9,964 bases of DNA from Acidobacteriota bacterium (GTDB taxonomy: Bacteria > Acidobacteriota > UBA6911 > JACQSX01): assembly GCA_016199665.1 (NCBI GenBank), contig JACQGG010000242.1, forward strand, positions 1 through 9,964, read 5' to 3'. Shown in pieces: positions 1-6,483 of this stretch. Within the stretch, counting starts at the first letter, position 1; every line of letters starts with the position of its first letter. The position numbers and the translations under genes are program-made. The notes beneath the pieces were generated by a model. That model was given only the letters and a program-made list of their open reading frames with translations. It ran no database searches and was not told where the DNA came from.

Positions 1-228
1 GCGCCAAAGGTACAGGGATTCATCGACCGGACCCTCCTCGCGGGTCGCATGCTGGCGAGTGTAGCGATACAGGAATCTGTCGCTGCGGGAGGCCGCGCCG
101 CAGCAGTCGCGAATGCAAAGAACGAAATGGACCTTGCAATGAAGGACGGGTCCTCTGGAAAGTCTGACAGCGCTGTTGGGCACTACGGTAACGCCTGGAA
201 ATACGCACTGCAGGCGCGAGACGACTAA
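1..228 (+). CDS. C-terminal part of an unidentified protein
   Basis: Frame 1 is open from the window edge to a TAA at 226-228, giving the last 75 residues of a protein whose start lies outside. The tail is Ala-rich and reads as helical. It ends with HYGNAWKYALQARDD, a pattern of the 'hxxAWxxAxxA' kind that I know from helical C-terminal tails of many secreted multidomain bacterial proteins. The family cannot be named from this piece. Codon use is GC-rich like the neighbours. The reading continues without breaks, and the stop is followed by a short gap and then a hairpin shared with the convergent carbonic anhydrase gene, as expected for a real gene end. It could be the tail of a large surface or secreted enzyme, but that is a guess. 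Confidence 0.6.
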   Translation, partial: APKVQGFIDRTLLAGRMLASVAIQESVAAGGRAAAVANAKNEMDLAMKDGSSGKSDSAVGHYGNAWKYALQARDD

Positions 229-304
229 CTTAACTAGCCCAGTTTTGTGAGCAGCACTTTTTCGAGCGCGACCACCTGTGACACGTTCGCCAAGGAGTCC
301 TTCC

Positions 305-345
305 AGGATTCTTGTCGCCGCAATCGCGACAAGAATCCTTTGTCG
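305..345. terminator. Hairpin between two convergent genes, probable terminator
   Basis: A perfect 14-bp inverted repeat (AGGATTCTTGTCGC at 305-318, GCGACAAGAATCCT at 326-339) encloses a 7-nt loop. It starts 77 bp after the stop of the partial upstream gene and lies only 6 bp beyond the stop of the carbonic anhydrase on the other strand. After the right arm the plus strand reads TTTGTCGTT, a weak T-run. The minus strand has no T-run. It could stop transcription from both sides, but only the plus orientation resembles an intrinsic terminator. Confidence 0.7.
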
Positions 346-975
346 TTAGCCGGCTTCCGGCACCCCATCGAAGAATTCAACTGCGCCAGTCTCCAGAGAA
401 TACTCAGCGCCAACGACGAACAGACCATCCTCCCGGATCAGCTGTTTGAGCAGCTCAGAGCCGTGTCGTAGGTGGTTCGCGGAGGCGCGGATGTTGGCCC
501 TAACCGCCTGCTTTACCAGAGCATCCAAATCGTGCCTGAAGTCGGTCGCGAGCAGTCCCTCAACGGAGGGCCGCACGCGGTCAACAATCGCGCGCAAGTT
601 GGGGGACTGGTTTTCTGTCGGTCTCTGAAGCTCTTCGAGGGTGGCCAAAACTGCCCCGCACTGGGAGTGGCCAAGGACCACCACCAGCCGCGTGCCGAAG
701 CGCCCGGCGGCGAATTCGACGCTGCCGACTTGAGAGCGAGCAACGATGTTGCCGGCAACACGAATAACAAACAAGTCCCCCAGACCCTGATCAAACACGA
801 TCTCCGCCGGAACGCGCGAATCAGAACACCCGAGGATGATCGCGAAGGGTTGCTGCTCCGTCGCCAGTTCGGGGTGTCGGGTGTGGCTTACGAACGCGTC
901 GGGGCCGCGCACGCTCGAGGCGAACCTGACGCTTCCCTCTCGCAGCCGTTTAAGTGCTTCGCGCGCTGAAACCAT
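346..975 (-). CDS. Beta-class carbonic anhydrase
   Basis: The gene encodes 209 residues of a beta-type carbonic anhydrase, a zinc enzyme that interconverts CO2 and bicarbonate. The zinc-binding signature is complete: CSDSR at 50-54 supplies Cys50, Asp52 and the Asp-Arg dyad partner Arg54, and GHSQCGA at 102-108 supplies His103 and Cys106. VIRVAGN near 70-76 is also typical. The N-terminus MVSAREALKRLREG matches the usual start of short bacterial beta enzymes, so I start at the ATG at 973-975. The frame stays open to an upstream ATG at 1083, but the 36 extra residues are Asp/Gly/Cys-rich, look unlike the family, and overlap another reading frame. The Shine-Dalgarno before 975 is weak. No signal peptide is visible, so the product is probably cytoplasmic. 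Its upstream region is taken up by a small truncated gene, so it may rely on a promoter further up. Confidence 0.93.
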   Translation of the reverse strand: MVSAREALKRLREGSVRFASSVRGPDAFVSHTRHPELATEQQPFAIILGCSDSRVPAEIVFDQGLGDLFVIRVAGNIVARSQVGSVEFAAGRFGTRLVVVLGHSQCGAVLATLEELQRPTENQSPNLRAIVDRVRPSVEGLLATDFRHDLDALVKQAVRANIRASANHLRHGSELLKQLIREDGLFVVGAEYSLETGAVEFFDGVPEAG

Positions 976-1157
976 CGATTCTCGGTCGTCGTTGTCCGGC
1001 TCTCCACCACGACATGGATCATCGCATGCATCCGCCGGTTCGGAAGCTTCACCCGCGCATCCCGATGGTAACCCGCGACCCACTCGATTCGCTCGTACTC
1101 GTCCGTAGCGAGCCGCTCAGCAGGGTCAGGTCCATAAAGTGGGTCGTAGTGTTCCAT
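888..1157 (-). CDS. Small DUF1841-like protein, probably 3'-truncated
   Basis: This 89-residue frame starts MEHYDPLYGPDPAERLATDE and continues through YERIEW, GYHRDARVKLPNRRMHA and MIHVVVES. I recall a small bacterial family, sometimes labelled DUF1841, with the layout DPxEWLxLDExERI...YHRxARxxLPNxxxHAxIHxxVENQ, followed by a second half ending RHxAIHAIGxxL. The first 50 or so residues fit it well. At the expected VENQ this gene has VESR, after which the family resemblance stops. The remaining 37 or so residues (TTTTENRWFQRAKHLNG and on) are low quality and run 88 nt into the carbonic anhydrase gene in another frame. I infer a gene that has lost its second half, either a remnant or still translated as a short protein. 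The Shine-Dalgarno is weak. It lies 66 bp downstream of the receptor gene on the same strand. The function of the family is not known to me. Confidence 0.5.
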   Translation of the reverse strand: MEHYDPLYGPDPAERLATDEYERIEWVAGYHRDARVKLPNRRMHAMIHVVVESRTTTTENRWFQRAKHLNGCEREASGSPRACAAPTRS

Positions 1158-1223
1158 AACTTCGACCTATCCGTGCCCGCTAACGTGCGGCACCATCTGC
1201 GGCGGACGCTTCCAGGATCGCTG

Positions 1224-4121
1224 TCAGAAGAGATAGCGCAGCGTCAACTGCGTAACCCGGCCTTTGTTCACCGTGTTGGTAATCTTTCCGAAAGTGGGAG
1301 AAGTCAGCAGAAAGCCCGGCGCGGCAAACTGGGCATGGTTGAAGAAATTAAAAAATTCGCTCCGGAACTGCAATTGCCTTTCCGAGCTCCCCAGCGTAAA
1401 GGACCGGCTTACGGCCAGATTCCAGTTGTTCGTGCCATCTTTCCGAAACGTACGGTAGCCGATGTTACCGCGTCCCCCCGGCGAGACGTTCGTGTCGAAG
1501 TATTTGCAATCAATGTAGCCGCCGCGGTCCACGCAGGGCACATCCGCCCCCATGAGAGCAGCCGAGGTGTCCGGATTGTCGATACTCTTGCCCAGCAGCC
1601 CCGGGTTCTTGATATTCGGGCGGTCTTTATCTTCCCCGTCCACGTTTCCCCAGCCCGGCGCATCAGAACCGGTAAAAACTGAGAAAGGAGTGCCGGAGCG
1701 CAAGACCGTCGTCCCGGAGACTGTCCAACCGCCCAACAGGCGAGAAAGCCAGATGCCGGCATTGCCAGGGCGGGGCAGGTCATAAGAGTAATTGAGCGTG
1801 AAAGCATGGGGAGTATCGAAGGAAGCTACGCCTTTGGTGTCGGAGACCAGCTCATCGCTTTGGCTGGCGTCATCGCCATTGCCGGTCTCGGCAAAGTTGG
1901 TCATACCGCTGTTGATCGCCTTGCTGAAGGTGTATGTGGCTTCGAAGTTCAGCCCCCAGCCACGCCGCTTAAGAAGAGAAAACTGCAGCGCATCCAGGTA
2001 ACCCGTTGAACCGTTCGTGAGGATGAAAACTCTTCCATACCTTAGATCCGGCCGCCGTTGATTCACCGTGGCTGAAATCGTTGGAATCCCTGCAACCGGC
2101 CGGGCACGGTTAACGGGTGTGCCGGAGAGCAACTTGAAGGCCCGGCTCCCCAGATACCCTAAGCGAAGCATCGCCTGCCCGGGCAATTCCCGCTCCAGAT
2201 ACAGATTGTAAGTGTGAACGTAGGGCGCCACAATGCCCGCGTCCACTTTATTCAAGCTTCCCCTCCTTCCGGGCGTGGGATTGACCGAAGTGATGTTCAG
2301 CCAGTCCTGTAGGGTCGGCGTGTTAATGCCGACCGCCTTGACATAGTCGCTGGAATTCGCTTCCCGGCTAAAAGTACCCAGGGTAATTGAGCTGAAAGCA
2401 ATTCCATAGCCGCCGCGAACCACCGTTTTGCCCGACCCGGGATTCCAGGCAAACCCGACCTGCGGGGCGACGTTGTTGGCGTCGGTTTTGTAACTAAACT
2501 TAAAAATGTGGCTAACCTCTTGCGGCACCGTCAGAATCTCATATCGGAGCCCTCCCAGCAGGGAAAGATTAGGACGAAACCGGAACCGATCCTGAATATA
2601 GAAAGCGTACTCCCAACTGCGATAGCCCGAATACTGATTGGGCTCGGTAACGCTCATTCTCGTTGCAATGCCCGCCAGAAAGTTCTCCACCGATGAGCGC
2701 CGCTGGCAGACAGCGCCGTCGACACTGATGCAGTCGGCGTTGAAGGTGATGGTGCCCCGAACATTGTAGTTCCGAAGGTCGCTGTCCCACAGGTGCTGTA
2801 CCGTGGCGCCTGCCGACAAATTATGCCGCCCGCTGGTATGGGTGATCTGGGGCGTCAGATAGTAGTGGTTTTCAAACCGCGCGCGCGGCATCCCCTGGTT
2901 AACCAGTCCCAACTGCGTGAGGTCTTCGCCAAATTCGACATCGGGGGTGCCGTTAGGCAGGAGCGCTGCAGGCGCCAGTTCCAGGAACCGCTTTGTCGGA
3001 AGCAACTGGACGGCGAGACGCCGATAATTCAGCCCAATCTGGGCAACCGTGCGCGCGGAGAAAGGGTGCGTGTAAGTCAGGCCAGCGCCCTGGGGACGCA
3101 TCAGTGTTCGCGGATTCTGCCCGACAACAAGCTCAAATGGCTCCTCGGTGTAGTCCTGGAACTGGTGATCAACAGCCAGGCTGTCGCCCCAGGGCGCGCG
3201 ATAATCCAGGTGCCACGAAAACGCAGTGGCCTTTATGTCGCGGAACGCATTCGTGTTAAGGTGCCGCACGCTGACCTGCGGCAGGTTGGGCAGTGCAGTG
3301 GGATAGGCATTCAGGAGCGCAGCGATAATCGTGTTCATTCTTGGATCTGAAGCCCGGGGAGTCCGTTCGCTGGCCAAAGGCACCTGCACGTTGCCGTTGA
3401 CGAAGCCCGAGTCCCTCACCTGATCCCAGGCAAAAGTAAACCACAATCTCTCCTTGCGGACCGGGCCGCCAAGGGAGAACCCGTACTGGTTTCGACGAGA
3501 CGGCAGGATGGGACCGACCTGGAAAAAAGGCCGCGCGTTGAGGTGGTTATTTTGGTGGAATTCATAAACAGAGCCGCGCAGGCTGGAGGTCGGTCTCCCG
3601 AGGGAAGTCGTTGGCACACTGCGAAGCGGATAGCCGAACTGTTCGCCGTAGTAATTGCTGGTGGCGCGGAATTCCGGGATAAATCTGAGGGGTGTGCCGG
3701 TGCGCAGTTGTTCATTCTTGATGGAGTTGGTATCCAGACGAATGACAAAGTCATTGGGATTGCGTTCTTCGGTCCCGCGGACCACCTCTGTTTCCCGGCT
3801 CGGTAAAAGGCGCAGGTTGACCCTCTGGGGTTCGGCGCTCTCCACGATCCGGATCGGTCCCTGCTTCAGTTCGGCAAATCCTGCTTTTCGAGCCAGCAAA
3901 GTGTAGGCCGCCGCCGGCAGGTCGCCCAGGGAAAAGGTTCCATCCTTGCCAGTAAGAGCCGACACCCCCGCAGGAGAACCCTCCCGTTCCAGGGTAATGG
4001 AAACGTCGGCGACGGCTGCTCCCTGCGGGTCCGTTACCTTGCCTCGAATTTCGGCGGCATTACAAAGAAGCACATTGACTGACAGTAGACCCAGAACCGC
4101 AAACCAGACCCGAAACTTCAT
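1224..4121 (-). CDS. Oar-like TonB-dependent outer-membrane receptor with reduced plug
   Basis: 965 residues. A signal peptide (1 to about 23, MKFRVWFAVLGLLSVNVLLC...) is followed by a carboxypeptidase-regulatory-like beta sandwich at about 24-108 (EIRGKVTDPQGAAVADVSIT, then DGTFSLGDLPAAAYTLLARK). From about 150 the sequence follows acidobacterial Oar-like receptors: FRATSNYYGEQFG, LRGSVYEFHQNNHLNARPFF, RRNQYGFSLGGPVRKERLWF, then a long beta-barrel with alternating aromatic residues, FFNFFNHAQF near the end and the terminal strand VTQLTLRYLF with C-terminal Phe, as required for outer-membrane insertion. Two Cys pairs (in FNADC...VC and VPC...DC) may bridge outer loops. The usual plug stretch (LP-x-GR, PGV, LDG motifs, about 100 residues) is almost absent between 110 and 150, and the total is shorter than the 1,050-1,200 usual for the family. 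Start: ATG 4119-4121 with AAGGG 10 nt upstream. It probably binds or imports a large polymer or peptide. The ligand cannot be read from the sequence. Confidence 0.9.
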   Translation of the reverse strand: MKFRVWFAVLGLLSVNVLLCNAAEIRGKVTDPQGAAVADVSITLEREGSPAGVSALTGKDGTFSLGDLPAAAYTLLARKAGFAELKQGPIRIVESAEPQRVNLRLLPSRETEVVRGTEERNPNDFVIRLDTNSIKNEQLRTGTPLRFIPEFRATSNYYGEQFGYPLRSVPTTSLGRPTSSLRGSVYEFHQNNHLNARPFFQVGPILPSRRNQYGFSLGGPVRKERLWFTFAWDQVRDSGFVNGNVQVPLASERTPRASDPRMNTIIAALLNAYPTALPNLPQVSVRHLNTNAFRDIKATAFSWHLDYRAPWGDSLAVDHQFQDYTEEPFELVVGQNPRTLMRPQGAGLTYTHPFSARTVAQIGLNYRRLAVQLLPTKRFLELAPAALLPNGTPDVEFGEDLTQLGLVNQGMPRARFENHYYLTPQITHTSGRHNLSAGATVQHLWDSDLRNYNVRGTITFNADCISVDGAVCQRRSSVENFLAGIATRMSVTEPNQYSGYRSWEYAFYIQDRFRFRPNLSLLGGLRYEILTVPQEVSHIFKFSYKTDANNVAPQVGFAWNPGSGKTVVRGGYGIAFSSITLGTFSREANSSDYVKAVGINTPTLQDWLNITSVNPTPGRRGSLNKVDAGIVAPYVHTYNLYLERELPGQAMLRLGYLGSRAFKLLSGTPVNRARPVAGIPTISATVNQRRPDLRYGRVFILTNGSTGYLDALQFSLLKRRGWGLNFEATYTFSKAINSGMTNFAETGNGDDASQSDELVSDTKGVASFDTPHAFTLNYSYDLPRPGNAGIWLSRLLGGWTVSGTTVLRSGTPFSVFTGSDAPGWGNVDGEDKDRPNIKNPGLLGKSIDNPDTSAALMGADVPCVDRGGYIDCKYFDTNVSPGGRGNIGYRTFRKDGTNNWNLAVSRSFTLGSSERQLQFRSEFFNFFNHAQFAAPGFLLTSPTFGKITNTVNKGRVTQLTLRYLF

Positions 4122-4171
4122 AAGTCTTATACCCTTGAAGATTGCCGAAGTTGCTTCTTAGCGAACTCGAC

Positions 4172-4206
4172 GCTAGCGGATAAGCAATCCGTGATTATCT
4201 GCTAGC
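4172..4206. promoter_or_regulatory. 35-bp dyad, candidate operator upstream of the receptor gene
   Basis: Arms GCTAGCGGATAA (4172-4183) and TTATCTGCTAGC (4195-4206) are inverted copies with 11 of 12 positions matching, separated by 11 bp. The arms start one helical turn apart (11-bp spacer), a layout typical of sites for dimeric transcription factors. It lies 51-85 bp upstream of the receptor start. If transcribed from the plus strand the single mismatch becomes a G-U pair, so an RNA hairpin is also possible. From the minus strand it is a C-A mismatch, which favours a DNA site for the receptor gene. No regulator gene is in the window. Confidence 0.45.
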
Positions 4207-4229
4207 CCGTAGAGCCTATATTACCAGAA

Positions 4230-4241
4230 ACAATTAATTGT
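4230..4241. promoter_or_regulatory. 12-bp perfect palindrome ACAATTAATTGT
   Basis: A perfect palindrome in the AT-rich divergent region, about 110 bp upstream of the receptor start and 24 bp beyond the larger dyad. AT-rich palindromes of this size are common operator half-site pairs, but they also occur by chance in A+T-rich DNA, so this is only a candidate. Confidence 0.25.
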
Positions 4242-4501
4242 ATCGAAAATCTAGCTGCGGCTAACGTATAAATTTGCCGAAAATTTCTTTACGACGCTTA
4301 TTTGACTGCGGCGGCGGGTAGATTTCACTAACCGCTTGAACTAAACTGTGGCGTTGATATGAAGCCGCAATCCATTACCGCCACTCGCTGGATACCATTG
4401 ATCTCGACTTATCAAACCAGCTCAGGCCGTCAATTTGTGGTTATTACAACCGGGTTTGGAAGAAACGCAACCCTGGTCGCCTTTTCCCTTCCCCAGCGGC
4501 A

Positions 4502-5392
4502 ATGACGGAACTCCTCTCCTGCAATAAGAGCAAGAGTCCAAGGGCGGGGCGGCTCTCCCGCAGCATACGCCGCCGACTCAGCCGATTTCTCGCGGGGATG
4601 TTGCTTGCTGCCATCGCATCGGCGACTGCGGCCAGCCGCCCGGGGGTGATCGCGCACCGGGGCGCCGCGCTCCGGGCGCCGGAGAACACATTGGCGGCCA
4701 TCGAGGAAGCAATCCGGCTCGGCTGTGCCATGGCAGAAGTGGATGTCCGCTACACTGCCGACGCCCAGGTCATCCTAATGCACGATTCCACTCTTGACCG
4801 GAGCACCAATGGCACGGGGCCCGTTGAGGAGATGACCCTTGCAGAAATCGCCAGGCTCACCGTCCGGGGATCTGGACCGGCCCAAGTTCGTGTCCCCACC
4901 TTGAGAGAGGCGATTACGACGGCCCGCGGCAGGATTCAGCTCTATCTCGACTTGAAGGTGGATGACCCGCTTCCCGCCGCCAGGCTGGTTGGCGAGATGC
5001 AGGCAGAATCGTTTGTATTTTTCCGGTCCGTGACGATCAGCGGTCTGGATCGGATCCGTTCAATTGACCCCCGCTTTCGCCTGCTGCTCGACGTGCACTA
5101 CCTGCCGGCGGAAGCAGGTTACATTCCAGTGCTGCACGGCCGCTTCCCTACCGCCGCTCTCAGCAACTCACTGGAGAACTGGACAGAAGCGCTGCTGCGC
5201 GAGGCTCGCGCAAAGGGTATCGCGACAATTGTCAATCTCCTGGAAAAAGAAGATACGCCGGAGAACTGGAGGAGAGCGGCCGTAGCGGGATTCGACTACC
5301 TGATGACCGATTACCCGGCCGAGGCACTCGAGGTCATCAGGGAGGCGCCCGCGGCGGAAACCGGGGGCCGTTCTCCGGCTGGAGTCGAGTGA
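4502..5392 (+). CDS. Exported glycerophosphodiester phosphodiesterase
   Basis: 296 residues. The enzyme hydrolyses glycerophosphodiesters from phospholipid turnover to glycerol-3-phosphate and an alcohol. The full GDPD signature is present: AHRGA at 51-55 (His52-Arg53), PENT at 60-63, EVDVR at 79-83 (Glu79, Asp81 as metal ligands), HDSTLDRSTNGTG from 94 (catalytic His94), YLDLK at 148-152 where Asp150 stands where the family usually has Glu, and the closing GFDYLMTDYPAEAL barrel strand. The N-terminus has a long basic stretch (RSIRRRLSRFL, 20-30) followed by a hydrophobic run to ATAA at 41-44, so it is a signal peptide with a long n-region and the enzyme should act in the periplasm. The arginines resemble but do not match a Tat motif. 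No good Shine-Dalgarno precedes the ATG at 4502. A later ATG at residue 33 would cut into the signal, so I keep the first. It overlaps the next gene by 4 nt. Confidence 0.92.
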   Translation: MTELLSCNKSKSPRAGRLSRSIRRRLSRFLAGMLLAAIASATAASRPGVIAHRGAALRAPENTLAAIEEAIRLGCAMAEVDVRYTADAQVILMHDSTLDRSTNGTGPVEEMTLAEIARLTVRGSGPAQVRVPTLREAITTARGRIQLYLDLKVDDPLPAARLVGEMQAESFVFFRSVTISGLDRIRSIDPRFRLLLDVHYLPAEAGYIPVLHGRFPTAALSNSLENWTEALLREARAKGIATIVNLLEKEDTPENWRRAAVAGFDYLMTDYPAEALEVIREAPAAETGGRSPAGVE

Positions 5393-6195
5393 ATCGGACT
5401 CGTGTTTCGCAGAACCTCTGCGCGCACCGGCGCATGACCCTGGCCTGCGCCGCATCTGTTTGGCTTTGCGCGTTGGCGTCCGCTTCCGCTGAAAGCCGCC
5501 GGCTGCCCGACTACCCCGCTCTCGCGGAAGGCCTGATCTACGAATTATTGACATCGCTGTGGTCGCAATCGGCAGGGCCCGCCAGCTTTCGCGAACTGCG
5601 CGTTACCGAGCGTCTGGGCCGCCGCCAACGCGTTACTCAGGTTCAGCAGGCGGAGTATCAATGGCAGATCGATGGCAAGCAACGCCGCATCCACCGTCTG
5701 TCTGCCAACGCCACTCCGGGATGGGAAGACTTCCAGACTGTCCAAGGGACAGCGCTTCGGCCGCGATGGTCACTGGAGCAGTGGCGGGCGCTCTACGATT
5801 TCAGAGTCACGACTGCCGGAGCGGCTGAAGCCGACGGCCCGGTTCTTGGCATTGAGTTTTCGCCCAAGAGAAACCAGCCTGCACTCAGGGGGAAGCTGGA
5901 GCGCGTCCTGGGAAGTCTTTCCGGAGAGGTCCAGTACACTCCGGGGCAACCGGGCCGTATTCGCCTGCTCGCTCACCTGAGGCAACCGGTCCGATTCCAC
6001 TTTTGGCTGGGAGCGGTCACGCGGCTTGAGATTGAATTGCTGCTGCTAAACCGGGCGGGGCGCTGGCTCCCGGAGTCTTTCCATTTCGAGATCCGTTTCC
6101 GCGAGCGGTTTCGCTCTTTCTGGATCCGCGAGCAGCGCCGATACCGCGATTTTGAGGTTTCCGAAAGCGAGAGTTCCGTCCGCCCCGGCCGCTGA
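5389..6195 (+). CDS. Secreted protein of unknown function, coupled to the GDPD gene
   Basis: 268 residues from a GTG start whose bases overlap the TGA of the phosphodiesterase gene (GTGA, 5389-5392), the classic arrangement for translational coupling. A signal peptide is visible: basic start, hydrophobic MTLACAASVWLCALASASA at 16-34, then the mature protein. The mature part is rich in Arg and Trp. Residues 175-230 alternate as beta strands (LSGEVQYTPGQPGRIRLLAH, then VRFHFWLGAVTRLEIELL, then GRWLPESFHF), and the end RRYRDFEV closes the domain. This pattern resembles a group of acidobacterial secreted proteins with a 'G-x-hxhx-P-x-x-G-x-I' strand followed by 'W-x-P-x-x', possibly a LolA-like half-barrel that binds lipid. 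That link is a recollection of pattern, not a proven homology. No catalytic motif is seen. Pairing with a GDPD suggests a role around membrane lipids. Confidence 0.8.
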   Translation: MNRTRVSQNLCAHRRMTLACAASVWLCALASASAESRRLPDYPALAEGLIYELLTSLWSQSAGPASFRELRVTERLGRRQRVTQVQQAEYQWQIDGKQRRIHRLSANATPGWEDFQTVQGTALRPRWSLEQWRALYDFRVTTAGAAEADGPVLGIEFSPKRNQPALRGKLERVLGSLSGEVQYTPGQPGRIRLLAHLRQPVRFHFWLGAVTRLEIELLLLNRAGRWLPESFHFEIRFRERFRSFWIREQRRYRDFEVSESESSVRPGR

Positions 6196-6440
6196 CCCAA
6201 GTTCGTCACGGAACCGCGCGCGGAAGCAAGCGGCGGGGAACGATGAGCTTCCATCGATCTTGTTTCGTCTCCGGAGCGCTGTGGCGGCCGGCAATATGCC
6301 GTTGATTTCATGCAGGAAGCGAGTTCCATTCTCCCCGCCGCTTGCTCGCGCGCGCGGTTCGGGCAGTGACACAAGAATGTACCGGCCCGTTACGGCTTGG
6401 GCGCCACGCGCAGCCCTCACGGCTCCGTGACGAACTTGGG
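6196..6440. repeat. Composite inverted-repeat element between convergent genes
   Basis: Two nested pairs of inverted repeats fill most of the 288-bp gap between the stops of the 5389 gene and the 6484 gene. The outer pair is a perfect 17-bp match, CCCAAGTTCGTCACGGA at 6196-6212 with its reverse complement at 6424-6440, and the left copy begins at the base after the TGA of the upstream gene. The inner pair is 6211-6240 and 6331-6360, matching at 27 of 30 positions, built around AAGCAAGCGGCGGGGA. The left arms are adjacent while the right arms are 63 bp apart. The centre (6241-6330) has no gene. The element could fold as a very stable GC-rich hairpin or be a REP- or MITE-like dispersed repeat. 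No transposase or target-site duplication is obvious. Confidence 0.75.
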
Positions 6441-6483
6441 CTGAGCGCCGCAAAGTGCGACAATCGAGTTCAAAGCAGCGGAC

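Larger units (their letters stand above)
4122..4501. other. Divergent AT-rich intergenic control region
   Basis: 380 bp without a gene, between the receptor (leftward) and the phosphodiesterase (rightward). Roughly 4180-4300 is much richer in A+T than the flanking genes, as expected where two promoters lie back to back. It holds a 35-bp dyad (4172-4206) and a 12-bp palindrome (4230-4241). I could not assign a convincing -35/-10 pair in either direction. AT-rich hexamers are plentiful but none has a well-spaced partner. No RNA gene or short ORF with a ribosome site is evident. Confidence 0.6.

Noticed and set aside
472..969. 165-codon plus-strand open frame
   Set aside because: Fully antisense to the carbonic anhydrase, whose catalytic residues are all present.
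976..1083. Upstream ATG extension of the carbonic anhydrase
   Set aside because: The extra 36 residues are unlike the family and overlap another frame that shows family resemblance. The start at 975 gives the typical N-terminus.
1173..1193. Hairpin GTGCC...GGCAC downstream of the receptor as a terminator
   Set aside because: The stem is short with a bulge and no T-run follows on the minus strand, so it is not convincing.
954..1682. 242-codon plus-strand open frame
   Set aside because: Antisense to the receptor C-terminus and to the small truncated gene. No ribosome site or family resemblance.
6046..6453. 135-codon minus-strand open frame across the repeat element
   Set aside because: Antisense to the end of the 5389 gene and made largely of repeat DNA. 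No ribosome site or domain.
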